Shown here piece by piece: positions 33,311 to 42,115 of a stretch of 64,000 bases of DNA. The stretch spans positions 683,937 to 747,936 of the forward strand of contig NC_011899.1 of the NCBI RefSeq assembly GCF_000020485.1. The letters are read 5' to 3'. Under the pieces are notes generated by a model that saw nothing but the letters and a program-made list of their open reading frames with translations, was not told the DNA's origin and did no database searches. This stretch comes from Halothermothrix orenii H 168 (lineage in GTDB: Bacteria; Bacillota; Halanaerobiia; Halanaerobiales; Halothermotrichaceae). The position numbers and the translations under genes are program-made. The stretch's first letter is position 1. Each line of letters begins with the position of its first letter.

Positions 33311-33883
33311 ATGATATTAAATTTCAGATACCATCTATTTACCATTTCAGCGATATTTGCAGCCCTTGGAATAGGTATCCTGATAGGTTCAAGTATAATT
33401 GGTCATGATAAATTAATTTTAGAACAGGAAAGAATAATAAAAGATATCGGAGATGATATAAAGAATATCAGGCAGGAAAATTTACAGCTGAAAAATGATA
33501 TAACAGAAATGGAAAAAGAACTGGAGTATCGGAAGAAGATTGAGAAGAGATTTTATACTCTGGTCTTAAAAGATATTATTAAGGGAGAAAATTATTATTT
33601 AATTCTTTCGGATAGACTAAAAGAAAATTACGGCAGTGAACTGGAGTATATTTTTGAAAAAGCCGGGGTCCAGCTAAAGTTTATTAACAACATTGAGGAG
33701 TTTCAACTTGATAAGCAAGGTAAGGTAATAATCTGGGGTAAGCAAAATATTAATAGATTTAAATCCGGGCTATATAGTAACCTAAAAGGAGAAGAGATAA
33801 TATACCTGGATAATAAAGGGAGTATTGCGGATTTTATACTGTCTTTGCTGGAGAGTGAAACAAATAGTGAACAATCGACTTAA
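33311..33883 (+). CDS. SteB-like / DUF3186 (copper transporter MctB-family) membrane protein
   Basis: The 190-residue protein opens with the family motif NFRYHLFTISAIFAALGIGILIGSS, which includes the single TM helix (about residues 8-28). A coiled coil (33-80) and an alpha/beta extracytoplasmic domain follow. Although automated annotation often calls this family a copper transporter after mycobacterial MctB, one TM helix and pairing with SteA favour a division or envelope role. The 3' end overlaps the next glycosyltransferase gene. Confidence 0.8.
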   Translation: MILNFRYHLFTISAIFAALGIGILIGSSIIGHDKLILEQERIIKDIGDDIKNIRQENLQLKNDITEMEKELEYRKKIEKRFYTLVLKDIIKGENYYLILSDRLKENYGSELEYIFEKAGVQLKFINNIEEFQLDKQGKVIIWGKQNINRFKSGLYSNLKGEEIIYLDNKGSIADFILSLLESETNSEQST

Positions 33884-34532
33884 ATCAGGTGTTTCTGTAA
33901 TAGTTCCTGCGTATAATGAGGAAGATTATATAGAAGAAACTATAAAAAATATTCCTGATGATTATGAAGTGATTATTGTTAATGATGGTTCTACAGATAA
34001 GACGGCACGTAAAGTCAAAAAGTATCCAGTTATTTTGATTAACTTATCTTCTAATTATGGTAAAGGATATGCAATCTCTAGAGGTCTTGAGTATGCTTCA
34101 GGGTCAATTATTGTGCTGGCAGATGCAGATCTGGGGACGAGTGCTAACTTATTGAGAGATCTGGTTAAACCTGTTAAATCAGGTGAAGCTGATGTTGTCA
34201 TTGGTACTATTAAAATTAAAGGGGGAGGTCTTGGTCTGGTAAGGTTATTAGCCCATCATGGCCTGAAATGGATGACAGGAAAGACAATGGCCTCTCCCTT
34301 GTCCGGACAGAGGGCTATTAACCGTGAGGTATTAAGTGTTTTAAAACCACTGTCATCAGGATTTGGCCTGGAAATTGGTATGGATTTAGATATAATAAGG
34401 AATAATATTAGATATAAAGAGGTAGAATGTGATATACGGCATCGGGTTACGGATAAATCCCTTAAGGGCTACTGGCATCGGGGGAAACAATTTACCCATA
34501 TCCTGTATACTATGTGGCTAAAAAGGAGATAA
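33867..34532 (+). CDS. Family 2 glycosyltransferase (DPM/GpgS-like)
   Basis: The GT-A fold is clear: VSVIVPAYNEEDYIEETIKNI, YEVIIVNDGSTDKTA, ALSRGLEYA-like AISRGLEYASGSIIVLADADLGTS (DAD metal-binding motif) and LSGQRAINREVL. It probably moves an activated sugar to a polyprenyl phosphate or glycan carrier. The open frame reaches back to TTG 33825, inside steB; the start is uncertain. A GTG at 33867, 11 nt after GGAGAG, puts conserved sequence right after it and gives 221 residues with a 17-bp overlap, which I prefer. No TM segments. Confidence 0.82.
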   Translation: MNNRLKSGVSVIVPAYNEEDYIEETIKNIPDDYEVIIVNDGSTDKTARKVKKYPVILINLSSNYGKGYAISRGLEYASGSIIVLADADLGTSANLLRDLVKPVKSGEADVVIGTIKIKGGGLGLVRLLAHHGLKWMTGKTMASPLSGQRAINREVLSVLKPLSSGFGLEIGMDLDIIRNNIRYKEVECDIRHRVTDKSLKGYWHRGKQFTHILYTMWLKRR

Positions 34533-34535
34533 TTT

Positions 34536-35288
34536 ATGAATGATATAAAAGATGTACTTGATAAAGCAGGATTAATAAAAGAAAATTATTTAGGTAATTA
34601 TATCCCTGCAGCAGCAGGGGTTATTTTTATTATATATTTAATAATTACATGGAGTATTTATATAATTTATAACGTTAATCAATTGTTGACATCTAAATTA
34701 ATATTTTTAGTAACAATTATTGGGACCACTGGACTGGTTGATGATATGGCTGGTCGCAGCAATTATAAAGGCTTTAAGGGTCATTTCAGTCAGTTCTTTA
34801 AGGGAAAATTAACCACAGGTTTTCTAAAAGCAGTAGTTACCCTTGTTGTTTTTATTTTGATTATTGATAAAAAACGCTCTTTGCCTGATATAATTATCAG
34901 TGGGGGAATCTTTTTATTAATAACAAATTTATTAAACCTTCTGGACTTGAGACCGGCCCGTTCCCTGAAAGTATTTATTCTATTATCTTTTCTGATGATA
35001 TATATATCACCCTGGCTAATAGTATATCTTGTCCCGTTTTACTTAATTATACTAATATATCTCCCCTTTGAATTAAGGGGAGCAATCATGCTTGGAGATA
35101 GTGGTTCGAATCTGTTGGGAGCATTTCTTGGTTATGGGTTTGTGACCTGGAATAATTTTATTGCAAAAAGTTTACTGCTTGTTTTTCTTATATATTTAAC
35201 CCTTTTTGCTGAGAAGAATTCATTTAGTAAAATTATAGAAAAGAATACGGTGTTAAAATGGCTTGATAACCTGGGGATAAAATATTAA
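34536..35288 (+). CDS. MraY/WecA-family (GT4) phospho-sugar transferase-like membrane protein
   Basis: The 250-residue protein has about seven to eight TM segments. It retains the family motifs: an early DD motif within TTGLVDDMAGR, a LLNLLDLRPARSLK segment (the family usually shows NxxNxxDG(x)D) and MLGDSGSNLLGAFLGY. MraY/WecA enzymes attach a sugar-1-phosphate to undecaprenyl phosphate. At 250 residues it is shorter than MraY (about 320), as in the SteA-linked glycosyltransferase subgroup. It follows the GT2 gene by 3 bp, so the two probably act on the same lipid-linked sugar. Confidence 0.8.
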   Translation: MNDIKDVLDKAGLIKENYLGNYIPAAAGVIFIIYLIITWSIYIIYNVNQLLTSKLIFLVTIIGTTGLVDDMAGRSNYKGFKGHFSQFFKGKLTTGFLKAVVTLVVFILIIDKKRSLPDIIISGGIFLLITNLLNLLDLRPARSLKVFILLSFLMIYISPWLIVYLVPFYLIILIYLPFELRGAIMLGDSGSNLLGAFLGYGFVTWNNFIAKSLLLVFLIYLTLFAEKNSFSKIIEKNTVLKWLDNLGIKY

Positions 35289-35301
35289 TAGTCATAAAAC
35301 C

Positions 35302-35330
35302 TTGACATAAATTATGAAAATATTTATAAT
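35302..35330 (+). promoter_or_regulatory. Consensus sigma-A promoter of the TrmB-type regulator
   Basis: TTGACA (35302-35307), a 17-bp spacer and TATAAT (35325-35330) form a perfect vegetative promoter 49 bp before the ATG at 35380. Confidence 0.88.
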
Positions 35331-35379
35331 AACCGTTAGTAGTCACCTAAGTAGTAAGTATTTAAGGAGGAAATAAATT

Positions 35380-36189
35380 ATGGCAGCTAGTAAAGAGGAA
35401 GTCATTAAAAATCTGGTAGGTATCGGTTTTAATCAGTATGAAGCCAAGACCTATGTTGCTTTATTACAGAACCCCAATAGTACCGCATATGAGTTAAGCA
35501 AGAACTCGGGTGTTCCCCAGTCCAAGGTCTATGAAACTATTAAAAACCTTGTGTCCAAAGGTTTAGCAGTTGCAGAGGGTCAAAGACCTGTAAAATATTC
35601 ACCCCTTCCCATAGAAGAATTTTTGGAAAGATATAAAAAATCTGTAGAAGAGTCTGTTTCTTTTCTAAAGAAAAATTTAAAAGACATAAATGATCAACCA
35701 CAGATAGATTATATGTGGCATTTTGAAGGTAGGGACAGGATACTTAACAAAGTTTCCAGTATGATTAATAATGCAGAAAAAAACCTCTATTTTGAAATAT
35801 GGATTGATGAACTTGAAATTCTCTGTGATGATCTTATAAAGGCCGAAGACCGGGGTGTGGATATTGTACTGGTTCAGTATGGTCATAATAACAGCTGTGA
35901 TATAGGCAAGGTATATTATCATCAGATGGATGGAATGGAAAAAGATGCAGAAAGAGTAGGGAGATGGTTAACCGTTATTAAGGATGCCAGAGAATCTCTC
36001 TTTGGTATTTTTAAAGAAGACAATAATTATGCTATATGGACCCAGAATAAAAGTTTTATGCTTATGGCTGAAAGTTTTATTTCACATGATATCTATATAG
36101 CAGAAATGTATAGTAAATATAAAGACCTGATTGAACAGGAATTTGGACCCAATTTTAAAAAGTTAAGGGATATTATTTCAATAGGTTAA
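35380..36189 (+). CDS. TrmB-family transcription regulator
   Basis: The 269-residue protein has an N-terminal TrmB winged helix (residues 5-75: EEVIKNLVGIGFNQYEAKTYVALL, SGVPQSKVYETIKNLVSKGL). A short coiled coil follows, then a phospholipase-D-like regulatory domain (about 105-265) with MINNAEKNLYFEIW. TrmB proteins are sugar- or amino-acid-sensing regulators, common in archaea and in anaerobic Firmicutes. Lying directly before arcA in the same direction, it may control the arginine deiminase genes, but a terminator separates them and the ligand is unknown. Confidence 0.87.
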   Translation: MAASKEEVIKNLVGIGFNQYEAKTYVALLQNPNSTAYELSKNSGVPQSKVYETIKNLVSKGLAVAEGQRPVKYSPLPIEEFLERYKKSVEESVSFLKKNLKDINDQPQIDYMWHFEGRDRILNKVSSMINNAEKNLYFEIWIDELEILCDDLIKAEDRGVDIVLVQYGHNNSCDIGKVYYHQMDGMEKDAERVGRWLTVIKDARESLFGIFKEDNNYAIWTQNKSFMLMAESFISHDIYIAEMYSKYKDLIEQEFGPNFKKLRDIISIG

Positions 36190-36246
36190 GAACTATTTTA
36201 ATAATTTTATTTATAATTTTACAATAAATATAATTTATTTTTGGAA

Positions 36247-36267
36247 ACCGCCAAGAGGCGGTTTTTT
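36247..36267 (+). terminator. Terminator of the TrmB-type gene
   Basis: ACCGCC / GGCGGT is a 6-bp stem with a 4-nt loop, followed by TTTTTT. Confidence 0.82.
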
Positions 36268-36589
36268 AATTGTCATCAAATTTGATATAAATATATTTTT
36301 ATATAATTTTCGTCACCGGTAGATTTATTTTTACATGGATGAAGCTTTTATACCAGATTTACCTTACTAAATTGTATAATCAAGAAGCTTAAATTTAAAA
36401 TTTGAAAGAAATTAAAAAAATATTTATTAAATTTTTTTGATAATTATATAAAATTTGAACAACATATTTAATAGTAATATTTTTAAACCTAATTGTTTTA
36501 TAAAGCAAAAAGGTAATTACCAAAAAAATACAAACGGTTTTGATTTGTGAATTAATATACAAAGTCCCTGAATTATATTTTCAGAATAC

Positions 36590-36618
36590 TTGACAAAATT
36601 CATGATACCCATTATACT
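36590..36618 (+). promoter_or_regulatory. Sigma-A promoter of arcA
   Basis: TTGACA (36590-36595) and TATACT (36613-36618) are separated by 17 bp. Predicted leader is about 60 nt. Confidence 0.85.
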
Positions 36619-36684
36619 AAAGATGTAAGCTATTAACTACCCTGGTTGTTACTAATCAAATATATCAGAAATGGAGTGGTTTTC

Positions 36685-37917
36685 ATGTTCAAAAAAAGTC
36701 CTCTTAATGTAACATCTGAAATAGGCAAACTAAAAAAAGTACTACTGCATCGACCAGGCCACGAAATTGAAAATTTAACTCCTGATTTACTGGAAAGGTT
36801 ACTATTTGATGACATTCCCTATTTAAAGGTAGCTCAGGAGGAGCATGATGCCTTTGCTCAGACCCTGAGGGATAATGGAGTAGAAGTACTTTATCTTCAT
36901 GAACTGGCTGCAGAAGCCATCCAGGAAGATGAAATCAGGAAAAAATTTATTGAGCAATTTTTGGATGAAGCTGGTGTAATTGGAAAAGGAGCCCGTCAGG
37001 TCCTGAAAGAGTATTTTGCCGATATGGATAATGAAACCTTAATTAGAAAAATGATGGCTGGAGTCAGGAAAAAGGAGATACCGGCCATAGAGAAGGTTGC
37101 TTCTTTGAATGATATGGTAGAAGAAGATTACCCCTTTGTTTTAGATCCGATGCCCAACCTCTATTTTACTAGAGATCCTTTTGCCACTATTGGTACAGGT
37201 ATTACTTTAAACCATATGAGGACTGAAACCCGTAATCGGGAAGTTATTTTTGCCGAATACATCTTTAGTTATCACCCTGACTTTAAAGATACTGAAATCC
37301 CCTTCTGGTTTGACAGGAATGAAACAACCTCTATTGAAGGCGGAGATGAGCTGATTTTAAGTGATAAGGTCCTGGCTATGGGTATTTCTGAGAGAACTGA
37401 TGCTGCTTCTATAGAAAAAGTAGCCCGTAATATCTTTACTGATGGTCAGCCTTTTGAGACTATTCTTGCTTTTAAGATTCCAGAAAAACGCGCCTTCATG
37501 CATCTGGATACTGTATTTACAATGGTTGATTATGATAAGTTTACTATTCATGCTGAAATTGAAGGTCCCCTCAAGGTTTATTCAATTACTAAAGGGGATA
37601 ATGATGAGCTTAAGATTGATGAAGAAAAAGCTACCCTTGAGGATACTTTAAAGAAATACCTTGGGCTCGATGAAGTTACCCTTATCAGATGTGCCGGTGG
37701 CGATTATATTGATGCCGGACGTGAGCAGTGGAATGATGGTTCTAATACCCTGGCTATTGCTCCTGGTGAAGTAGTTGTTTATAACCGTAACCATACTACA
37801 AACAGGCTCCTGGAAGAGCACGGTATTAAACTCCATGTTATTCCCAGTTCTGAGTTATCCCGTGGCCGTGGTGGTCCAAGATGTATGAGTATGCCCCTGG
37901 TACGTGAAGATATTTAA
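36685..37917 (+). CDS. arcA: Arginine deiminase
   Basis: The 410-residue enzyme hydrolyses arginine to citrulline and ammonia, the first step of the arginine deiminase pathway. Family motifs are present: [18 protein letters not shown] near the N-terminus, [21 protein letters not shown] (guanidino-binding Glu/Asp), [13 protein letters not shown] (catalytic His) and [15 protein letters not shown] with nucleophile Cys about 400. Length is normal. An upstream ATG at 36646 is in frame, but GGAGTGG (36673-36679) fits the ATG at 36685. It has its own promoter; arcB follows after 186 bp. Confidence 0.97.
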
Positions 37918-37935
37918 GTTAATAATAATATAAAT

Positions 37936-37965
37936 TTGACATCTTATGTTCTAATGATGTAATAA
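37936..37965 (+). promoter_or_regulatory. Possible promoter of arcB
   Basis: TTGACA (37936-37941), an 18-bp spacer and TAATAA (37960-37965) lie in the arcA-arcB gap. No terminator is visible between the genes, so this would add to read-through from arcA. Confidence 0.45.
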
Positions 37966-38103
37966 TATATGTTGATTAACTGGAATATAAAATGAATATA
38001 AAAGATGAAAGACTAAAAAAATATTTAAAACAAACTCAAAGGAATAAATTTAGAAATTAAAGAAATAAAAATACAATAATTTCAAGAAAGGGGAGTTTAA
38101 AAA

Positions 38104-39099
38104 ATGCCTTTAAACTTAAGAGGAAGAAACTTTTTAACTTTACTTGATTTTACTAAAGATGAAATTCAGTATTTACTTGACCTATCCGAGAAATTAAAAG
38201 CAAAAAAAATGATGGGAATCAGGGGTAATTCTCTGGAAGGGAAGAATATCGCCCTTATTTTTGAAAAACCATCAACCCGTACCCGGTGTGCTTTTGTTGT
38301 TGCTGCCCGGGATGAAGGTGGTATGCCCGAATACCTGGGGAAAAATGATATTCAGCTGGGTAAAAAAGAATCTGTAGCTGATACCGCCCGCGTCCTTGGA
38401 AGGATGTTTGACGGTATTCAGTTCAGGGGGTTTAAACATGAAACAGTAGAAATTCTGGGTGAATATGCAGGTGTACCGGTCTGGAATGGTTTAACTGATA
38501 AATACCACCCAACTCAGGTTCTGGCAGATTTAATGACTATCCAGGAGAATTTTGGTTACCTCGAAGGAATTAATCTAGTTTATGTCGGGGATGGAAGAAA
38601 TAATATGGCCAATTCCCTGATGATTGGTAGTGCTAAAATGGGATTAAATTATAAAATTGTTTCCCCCAAAGAACTGTGGCCTGAAAAAGAACTGGTTGAA
38701 GAGTGTAAAAAGGTAGCTAAAGAAACTGGAAGTAAAATAGAAATTACCGATGACCCCGTTGAAGGAGTAAAAGATGCTGATGTTCTATATACCGACGTCT
38801 GGTTCTCAATGGGTGAAGAAGATAAATTTGTAGAAAGGGTAGAATTATTAAAACCATTCCAGGTAAACATGGATATGATTAAAAATACCGGAAATGACAA
38901 TGTCATCTTCCTGCACTGTCTACCCTCCTATCATAATACAGAAACTGAAAACGGCAAGATGATTTATGAAAAATATGGTATTGCTGAAATGGAAGTTACA
39001 GATGAAGTATTTGAAAGTTCCTATTCCAAGGTGTTTGATGAAGCAGAAAATAGAATGCACACCATTAAAGCTGTAATGGTGTCAACCCTGGGTGAATAA
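38104..39099 (+). CDS. arcB: Ornithine carbamoyltransferase (catabolic)
   Basis: The 331-residue enzyme shows the carbamoyl-phosphate motif STRTRCAF, the HPTQ motif ([14 protein letters not shown]), the ornithine-loop region SMGEEDKF and [10 protein letters not shown]. Position between arcA and arcD/arcC indicates the catabolic role: phosphorolysis of citrulline to ornithine and carbamoyl phosphate. Sequence alone cannot fully separate catabolic from anabolic forms, but the HCLPSYH variant and length fit ArcB. ATG after AAAGGGGAG. Confidence 0.96.
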   Translation: MPLNLRGRNFLTLLDFTKDEIQYLLDLSEKLKAKKMMGIRGNSLEGKNIALIFEKPSTRTRCAFVVAARDEGGMPEYLGKNDIQLGKKESVADTARVLGRMFDGIQFRGFKHETVEILGEYAGVPVWNGLTDKYHPTQVLADLMTIQENFGYLEGINLVYVGDGRNNMANSLMIGSAKMGLNYKIVSPKELWPEKELVEECKKVAKETGSKIEITDDPVEGVKDADVLYTDVWFSMGEEDKFVERVELLKPFQVNMDMIKNTGNDNVIFLHCLPSYHNTETENGKMIYEKYGIAEMEVTDEVFESSYSKVFDEAENRMHTIKAVMVSTLGE

Positions 39100-39113
39100 T
39101 TAAAAAATGGGTT

Positions 39114-39131
39114 CGCCCCGGCCCCGGGGCG
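39114..39131 (+). repeat. GC-rich palindromic hairpin after arcB
   Basis: CGCCCCGG CC CCGGGGCG is an 8-bp self-complementary GC block, 14 bp after arcB in an otherwise AT-rich gap. No T-run follows, so it is more likely an RNA-stability or processing stem than an intrinsic terminator. Confidence 0.75.
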
Positions 39132-39255
39132 GCCCCACCCTTAAATTAACCCCATTATGTTATTCAGATTTAATTAAAAATCTTCCATGTCATGATTTAT
39201 AAAAATATTAAATAATATCTAACATTTAATATTTAATAGTTAACATTAATAATTA

Positions 39256-39299
39256 AATTAAGGCCAGTACTATTATTTTAATTTAGGCTAGTATTACTA
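39256..39299 (+). repeat. Imperfect direct repeat upstream of arcD
   Basis: AATTAAGGCCAGTACTATTA (39256-39275) and AATTTAGGCTAGTATTACTA (39280-39299) match at 16 of 20 positions with a 24-bp period. The spacing of about two helical turns would suit a regulator binding one face of the DNA. Confidence 0.55.
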
Positions 39300-39338
39300 C
39301 TAGTATTTATCTATAAATTTAAACAAAGGGGTGTTAAG

Positions 39339-40781
39339 ATGGAAAAGGCAAAAGAAAAATTAGGATTTTGGGCTCTGGCTGGTTTAATAGTTGGATCTAT
39401 GATAGGTGGTGGGGCATTCAACCTACCCTCCGATATGGCCTCCGGGGCTGGTTCCGGTGCAGTCCTTTTAGGTTGGCTGGTAACCGGTATTGGTATGATT
39501 GCCCTGGCATTATCCTATCAAAATTTATCTATGCGCAAACCTGATCTCGATGGTGGAATTTACAGTTATGCCAAGGGCGGTTTTGGTGAATACATGGGAT
39601 TCAATTCGGCCTGGGGTTACTGGCTGTCCGCCTGGTTAGGTAATGTTGCCTATGCAACTTTCTTATTTGGAACACTTAGTTATTTTATTCCTGCTTTCAA
39701 TAATGATGGAAATAACTGGCCGTCTGTTATTGCTGCATCTCTCCTGATACTGGCAATAAACTACCTGATCCTGAGGGGTGTTAAGGAAGCCAGTCTGGTA
39801 AACCTGGTAACAACCATCGCTAAAATAATTCCTATTGCAATTTTCATAATCATTGGATTATTTGCCTTTAAAGCAGACCTCTTTAGCCGTGATATGTTTG
39901 AAGTAATCAAACTTGCCGGTGAAAGTGGCACTCAGAGTGTAGGTCTTTTTGAACAGGTAACAAACACCTTAATGGTAACCCTCTGGGTTTTCATTGGTGT
40001 TGAAGGTGCTGTTGTTGTTTCTGGTCGCGCCAAAAAGAGAAGTGATATTGGTAAGGCTACAGTAATGGGACTGCTGGGAACACTTGTTATTTATGTTCTG
40101 ATAACAACTGTTTCCTATGGTATTATGCCCAGGGCTGAACTGGCCGGTTTAAGCAAACCTACTATGGCCGGTGTTCTAGAAGCTGTAGTTGGCCCGTGGG
40201 GTGCTGTTCTGGTAAGAATGGGACTTGGCATTTCATTACTGGGAGCTACTTTAGGTTGGACTTTACTGGCTGCTGAAATTCCTTATGTTGCAGCTAAAGA
40301 TGGAGTATTCCCCAGACTTTTTGCCCGCGAAAATGAAAATGGTTCACCTGCAGCGTCTCTGTGGATTACTAACCTGTTAGTAATAGGTTTTATTATATAC
40401 TCCCATTTCTCAATGAGTTCTTATGTGGCTATTTATTACATGGCCGGTACAGCTATTATCCTTCCATATTTATTCTCAGCCCTGTACCAGCTTAAGCTTG
40501 TCTTAACAGGTGAAGGGTATAAAGCAGATGAAAATAAAACCGGTGATTTGATTAAGGGTATTATTGCTACCATATACTCAGCCTGGTTAGTTTATGCCGC
40601 CGGAATGAGTTATCTCCTGATGGTATCTGTACTCTATGCACCTGGTTTTATTTTCTATCTAATGTCCAGAAAAGAACAAGGAAAGAAAGCTAAAACATCT
40701 GACTGGGTTCTGGCACTAATTATTGCTGGCTTTGCTGTCTATGCAATTGTCTTAATGGCTCAGGGAGTTATTGCACCATAA
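39339..40781 (+). CDS. arcD: Arginine/ornithine antiporter
   Basis: The 480-residue APC-superfamily transporter has about 12-13 TM helices and the motif GLIVGSMIGGGAFNLPSDMA in TM1, which is the substrate-binding unwound region of arginine/ornithine exchangers. LDGGIYSYAKGGFGEYMGFNSAWGYW and VFIGVEGAVVVSGRAKKRSDIGKAT are also typical of ArcD. It exchanges outside arginine for inside ornithine without energy cost, completing the pathway. ATG after AAAGGGGTG. The gaps on both sides (239 and 235 bp) are unusually long for an arc operon. Confidence 0.94.
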   Translation: MEKAKEKLGFWALAGLIVGSMIGGGAFNLPSDMASGAGSGAVLLGWLVTGIGMIALALSYQNLSMRKPDLDGGIYSYAKGGFGEYMGFNSAWGYWLSAWLGNVAYATFLFGTLSYFIPAFNNDGNNWPSVIAASLLILAINYLILRGVKEASLVNLVTTIAKIIPIAIFIIIGLFAFKADLFSRDMFEVIKLAGESGTQSVGLFEQVTNTLMVTLWVFIGVEGAVVVSGRAKKRSDIGKATVMGLLGTLVIYVLITTVSYGIMPRAELAGLSKPTMAGVLEAVVGPWGAVLVRMGLGISLLGATLGWTLLAAEIPYVAAKDGVFPRLFARENENGSPAASLWITNLLVIGFIIYSHFSMSSYVAIYYMAGTAIILPYLFSALYQLKLVLTGEGYKADENKTGDLIKGIIATIYSAWLVYAAGMSYLLMVSVLYAPGFIFYLMSRKEQGKKAKTSDWVLALIIAGFAVYAIVLMAQGVIAP

Positions 40782-40861
40782 AACAGGTTTGTTGTTATAA
40801 TTTTCGAACCAGTTCTATACCCTAAATTCATAGCTTTAATTGTCCTAATCTGTAGCATTTG

Positions 40862-40975
40862 ATCTCAGGGCTTAAACAAATTTACAATTACTTTTTGAAG
40901 TTATCCCTGGAAGTTATTGTTTATATGTTCCAGTAAACAATCCAGATTTATTTTAAGATGTTTAAGCCCTGGGAT
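40862..40975 (+). other. Nested inverted-repeat element before arcC (structured RNA candidate)
   Basis: CAGGGCTTAAACA (40866-40878) is perfectly complementary to TGTTTAAGCCCTG (40959-40971), and the pairing extends outward to 17 bp with one G-U pair. Inside lies a second hairpin, ATTGTTTA / TAAACAAT (40916-40923 / 40934-40941), with CTGG / CCAG below it across a 5-nt bulge. The element ends 41 bp before arcC and has no good T-run. It is not a riboswitch class I recognise. Confidence 0.7.
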
Positions 40976-41016
40976 TTTATATACTCTATTAAAAACAGTA
41001 AAGGAGATGATTAATT

Positions 41017-41949
41017 ATGGCTAGAATAGTGATAGCACTAGGTGGTAATGCTTTAGGTAAAACACCTCTTGAACAACGTGAAGCAGTAAAAAATACGGCT
41101 CAGCCGATTGTTGATCTGATTGAAGATGGACATGAAATAATACTGGCCCATGGGAATGGACCTCAGGTTGGGATGATTAATCTGGCTTTTGAAACTGCTG
41201 CCCAGAACGATGATAATGTACCTGAAATGCCTTTTCCGGAATGTGGGGCCATGAGTCAGGGGTATATCGGTTATCACTTACAGAATGCAATTAGAAATGA
41301 GCTTGTTAACCGTGGTATTAATAAATCAATTACTTCTGTTGTAACCCAGGTACTGGTCGATAAAAATGATAACGCATTTGAACACCCAACCAAACCAGTT
41401 GGAAGCTTTTATACTGAAGATGAAGCCAGGAAATTAATAGAGGAAAAAGGGTACAGAATGGTTGAAGATTCTGGTCGGGGATATAGACGTGTTGTTCCCA
41501 GTCCAATACCAGTAGATATTGTTGAAAAAGAAATAATTAAAAACCTGGTTGAAGATGGTAATATTGTTATAGCCTGTGGTGGTGGTGGAGTACCGGTAGT
41601 TGAAGATGAAGAAGGCCTTAAAGGGGTACCTGCTGTAATTGACAAAGATTTTGCCAGTGAAAAGATGGCAGAAATAGTTAATGCTGATTTGCTGGTTATA
41701 TTAACAGCTGTAGAAAAAGTTGCCATTAACTTTGGAAAAGAGAATGAAGAATGGTTATCTGAAATGAATGTAGAACTTGCTCAGCAATACTGTGATGAAG
41801 GACACTTTGCCCCCGGAAGCATGTTACCCAAGGTTAAGGCTGCAATGAAATTTGCTTCAAGCAAAGAAGGTCGTAAAGCTTTGATAACATCTCTTGAAAA
41901 AGCTAAAGAAGGTTTAGCTGGAAAAACAGGTACTTTAGTTACAGCATAA
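41017..41949 (+). CDS. arcC: Carbamate kinase
   Basis: The 310-residue amino-acid-kinase-fold protein has MARIVIALGGNALGKTPLEQ, LAHGNGPQVGMINLAFE, GYHLQNAIRNEL, NIVIACGGGGVPVV and AVIDKDFASEKMAE, all carbamate kinase signatures. It makes ATP from carbamoyl phosphate and ADP, the energy-yielding step of arginine fermentation. ATG after AAGGAGATGA. It is bracketed by two long-stem elements (40862-40975 and 41960-42062), so it may be a separate transcript or processing unit. Confidence 0.96.
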   Translation: MARIVIALGGNALGKTPLEQREAVKNTAQPIVDLIEDGHEIILAHGNGPQVGMINLAFETAAQNDDNVPEMPFPECGAMSQGYIGYHLQNAIRNELVNRGINKSITSVVTQVLVDKNDNAFEHPTKPVGSFYTEDEARKLIEEKGYRMVEDSGRGYRRVVPSPIPVDIVEKEIIKNLVEDGNIVIACGGGGVPVVEDEEGLKGVPAVIDKDFASEKMAEIVNADLLVILTAVEKVAINFGKENEEWLSEMNVELAQQYCDEGHFAPGSMLPKVKAAMKFASSKEGRKALITSLEKAKEGLAGKTGTLVTA

Positions 41950-41959
41950 AATCTAGTTA

Positions 41960-42068
41960 TCTCCCCCAAAAAATCAGTACCCCCCCTAATTAACTATATT
42001 GGAGAAATGTAGTGACTAACATGGGCCTGTCAGGGGCTCAATGTTTAATTTTTTGGGGGAGAATTTTT
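41960..42068 (+). terminator. Long-stem terminator-like element after arcC
   Basis: TCTCCCCCAAAAAAT (41960-41974) pairs perfectly with ATTTTTTGGGGGAGA (42048-42062), 15 bp, and is followed by ATTTTTTATT. The 73-nt interior holds a second stem, AACAT-GGGCC / GGCTC-A-ATGTT (42018-42045), 10 bp with one bulge. It probably ends the arc transcript, but the branched interior is larger than a plain terminator. Confidence 0.7.
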
Positions 42069-42115
42069 TATTAATAATGGTAATTATAGTTATATTTTGA
42101 AAGGGGGAAACATAG

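Larger units (their letters stand above)
36190..36684. other. Long AT-rich intergenic region before arcA
   Basis: These 495 bp hold the terminator of the TrmB-type gene (36247-36267) and the arcA promoter (36590-36618). The 320 bp between them are very AT-rich, with no credible open frame and no strong hairpin; this is the likely place for regulator sites, but I could not pick out a clear ArgR box. Confidence 0.6.

Noticed and set aside
33311-33883. Copper transporter
   Set aside because: One TM helix and no metal-binding motif; the family label comes from a distant mycobacterial protein.
39114-39131. Intrinsic terminator after arcB
   Set aside because: The stem is strong but no T-run follows on either side.
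41409-41726. 105-codon minus-strand frame within arcC
   Set aside because: Shadow of a confident coding gene on the other strand; serine/threonine-rich with no motif.
41960-42115. Cyclic-di-GMP riboswitch before the chemoreceptor gene
   Set aside because: The conserved GEMM core sequences and tetraloop receptor are not seen; only long complementary arms are present.
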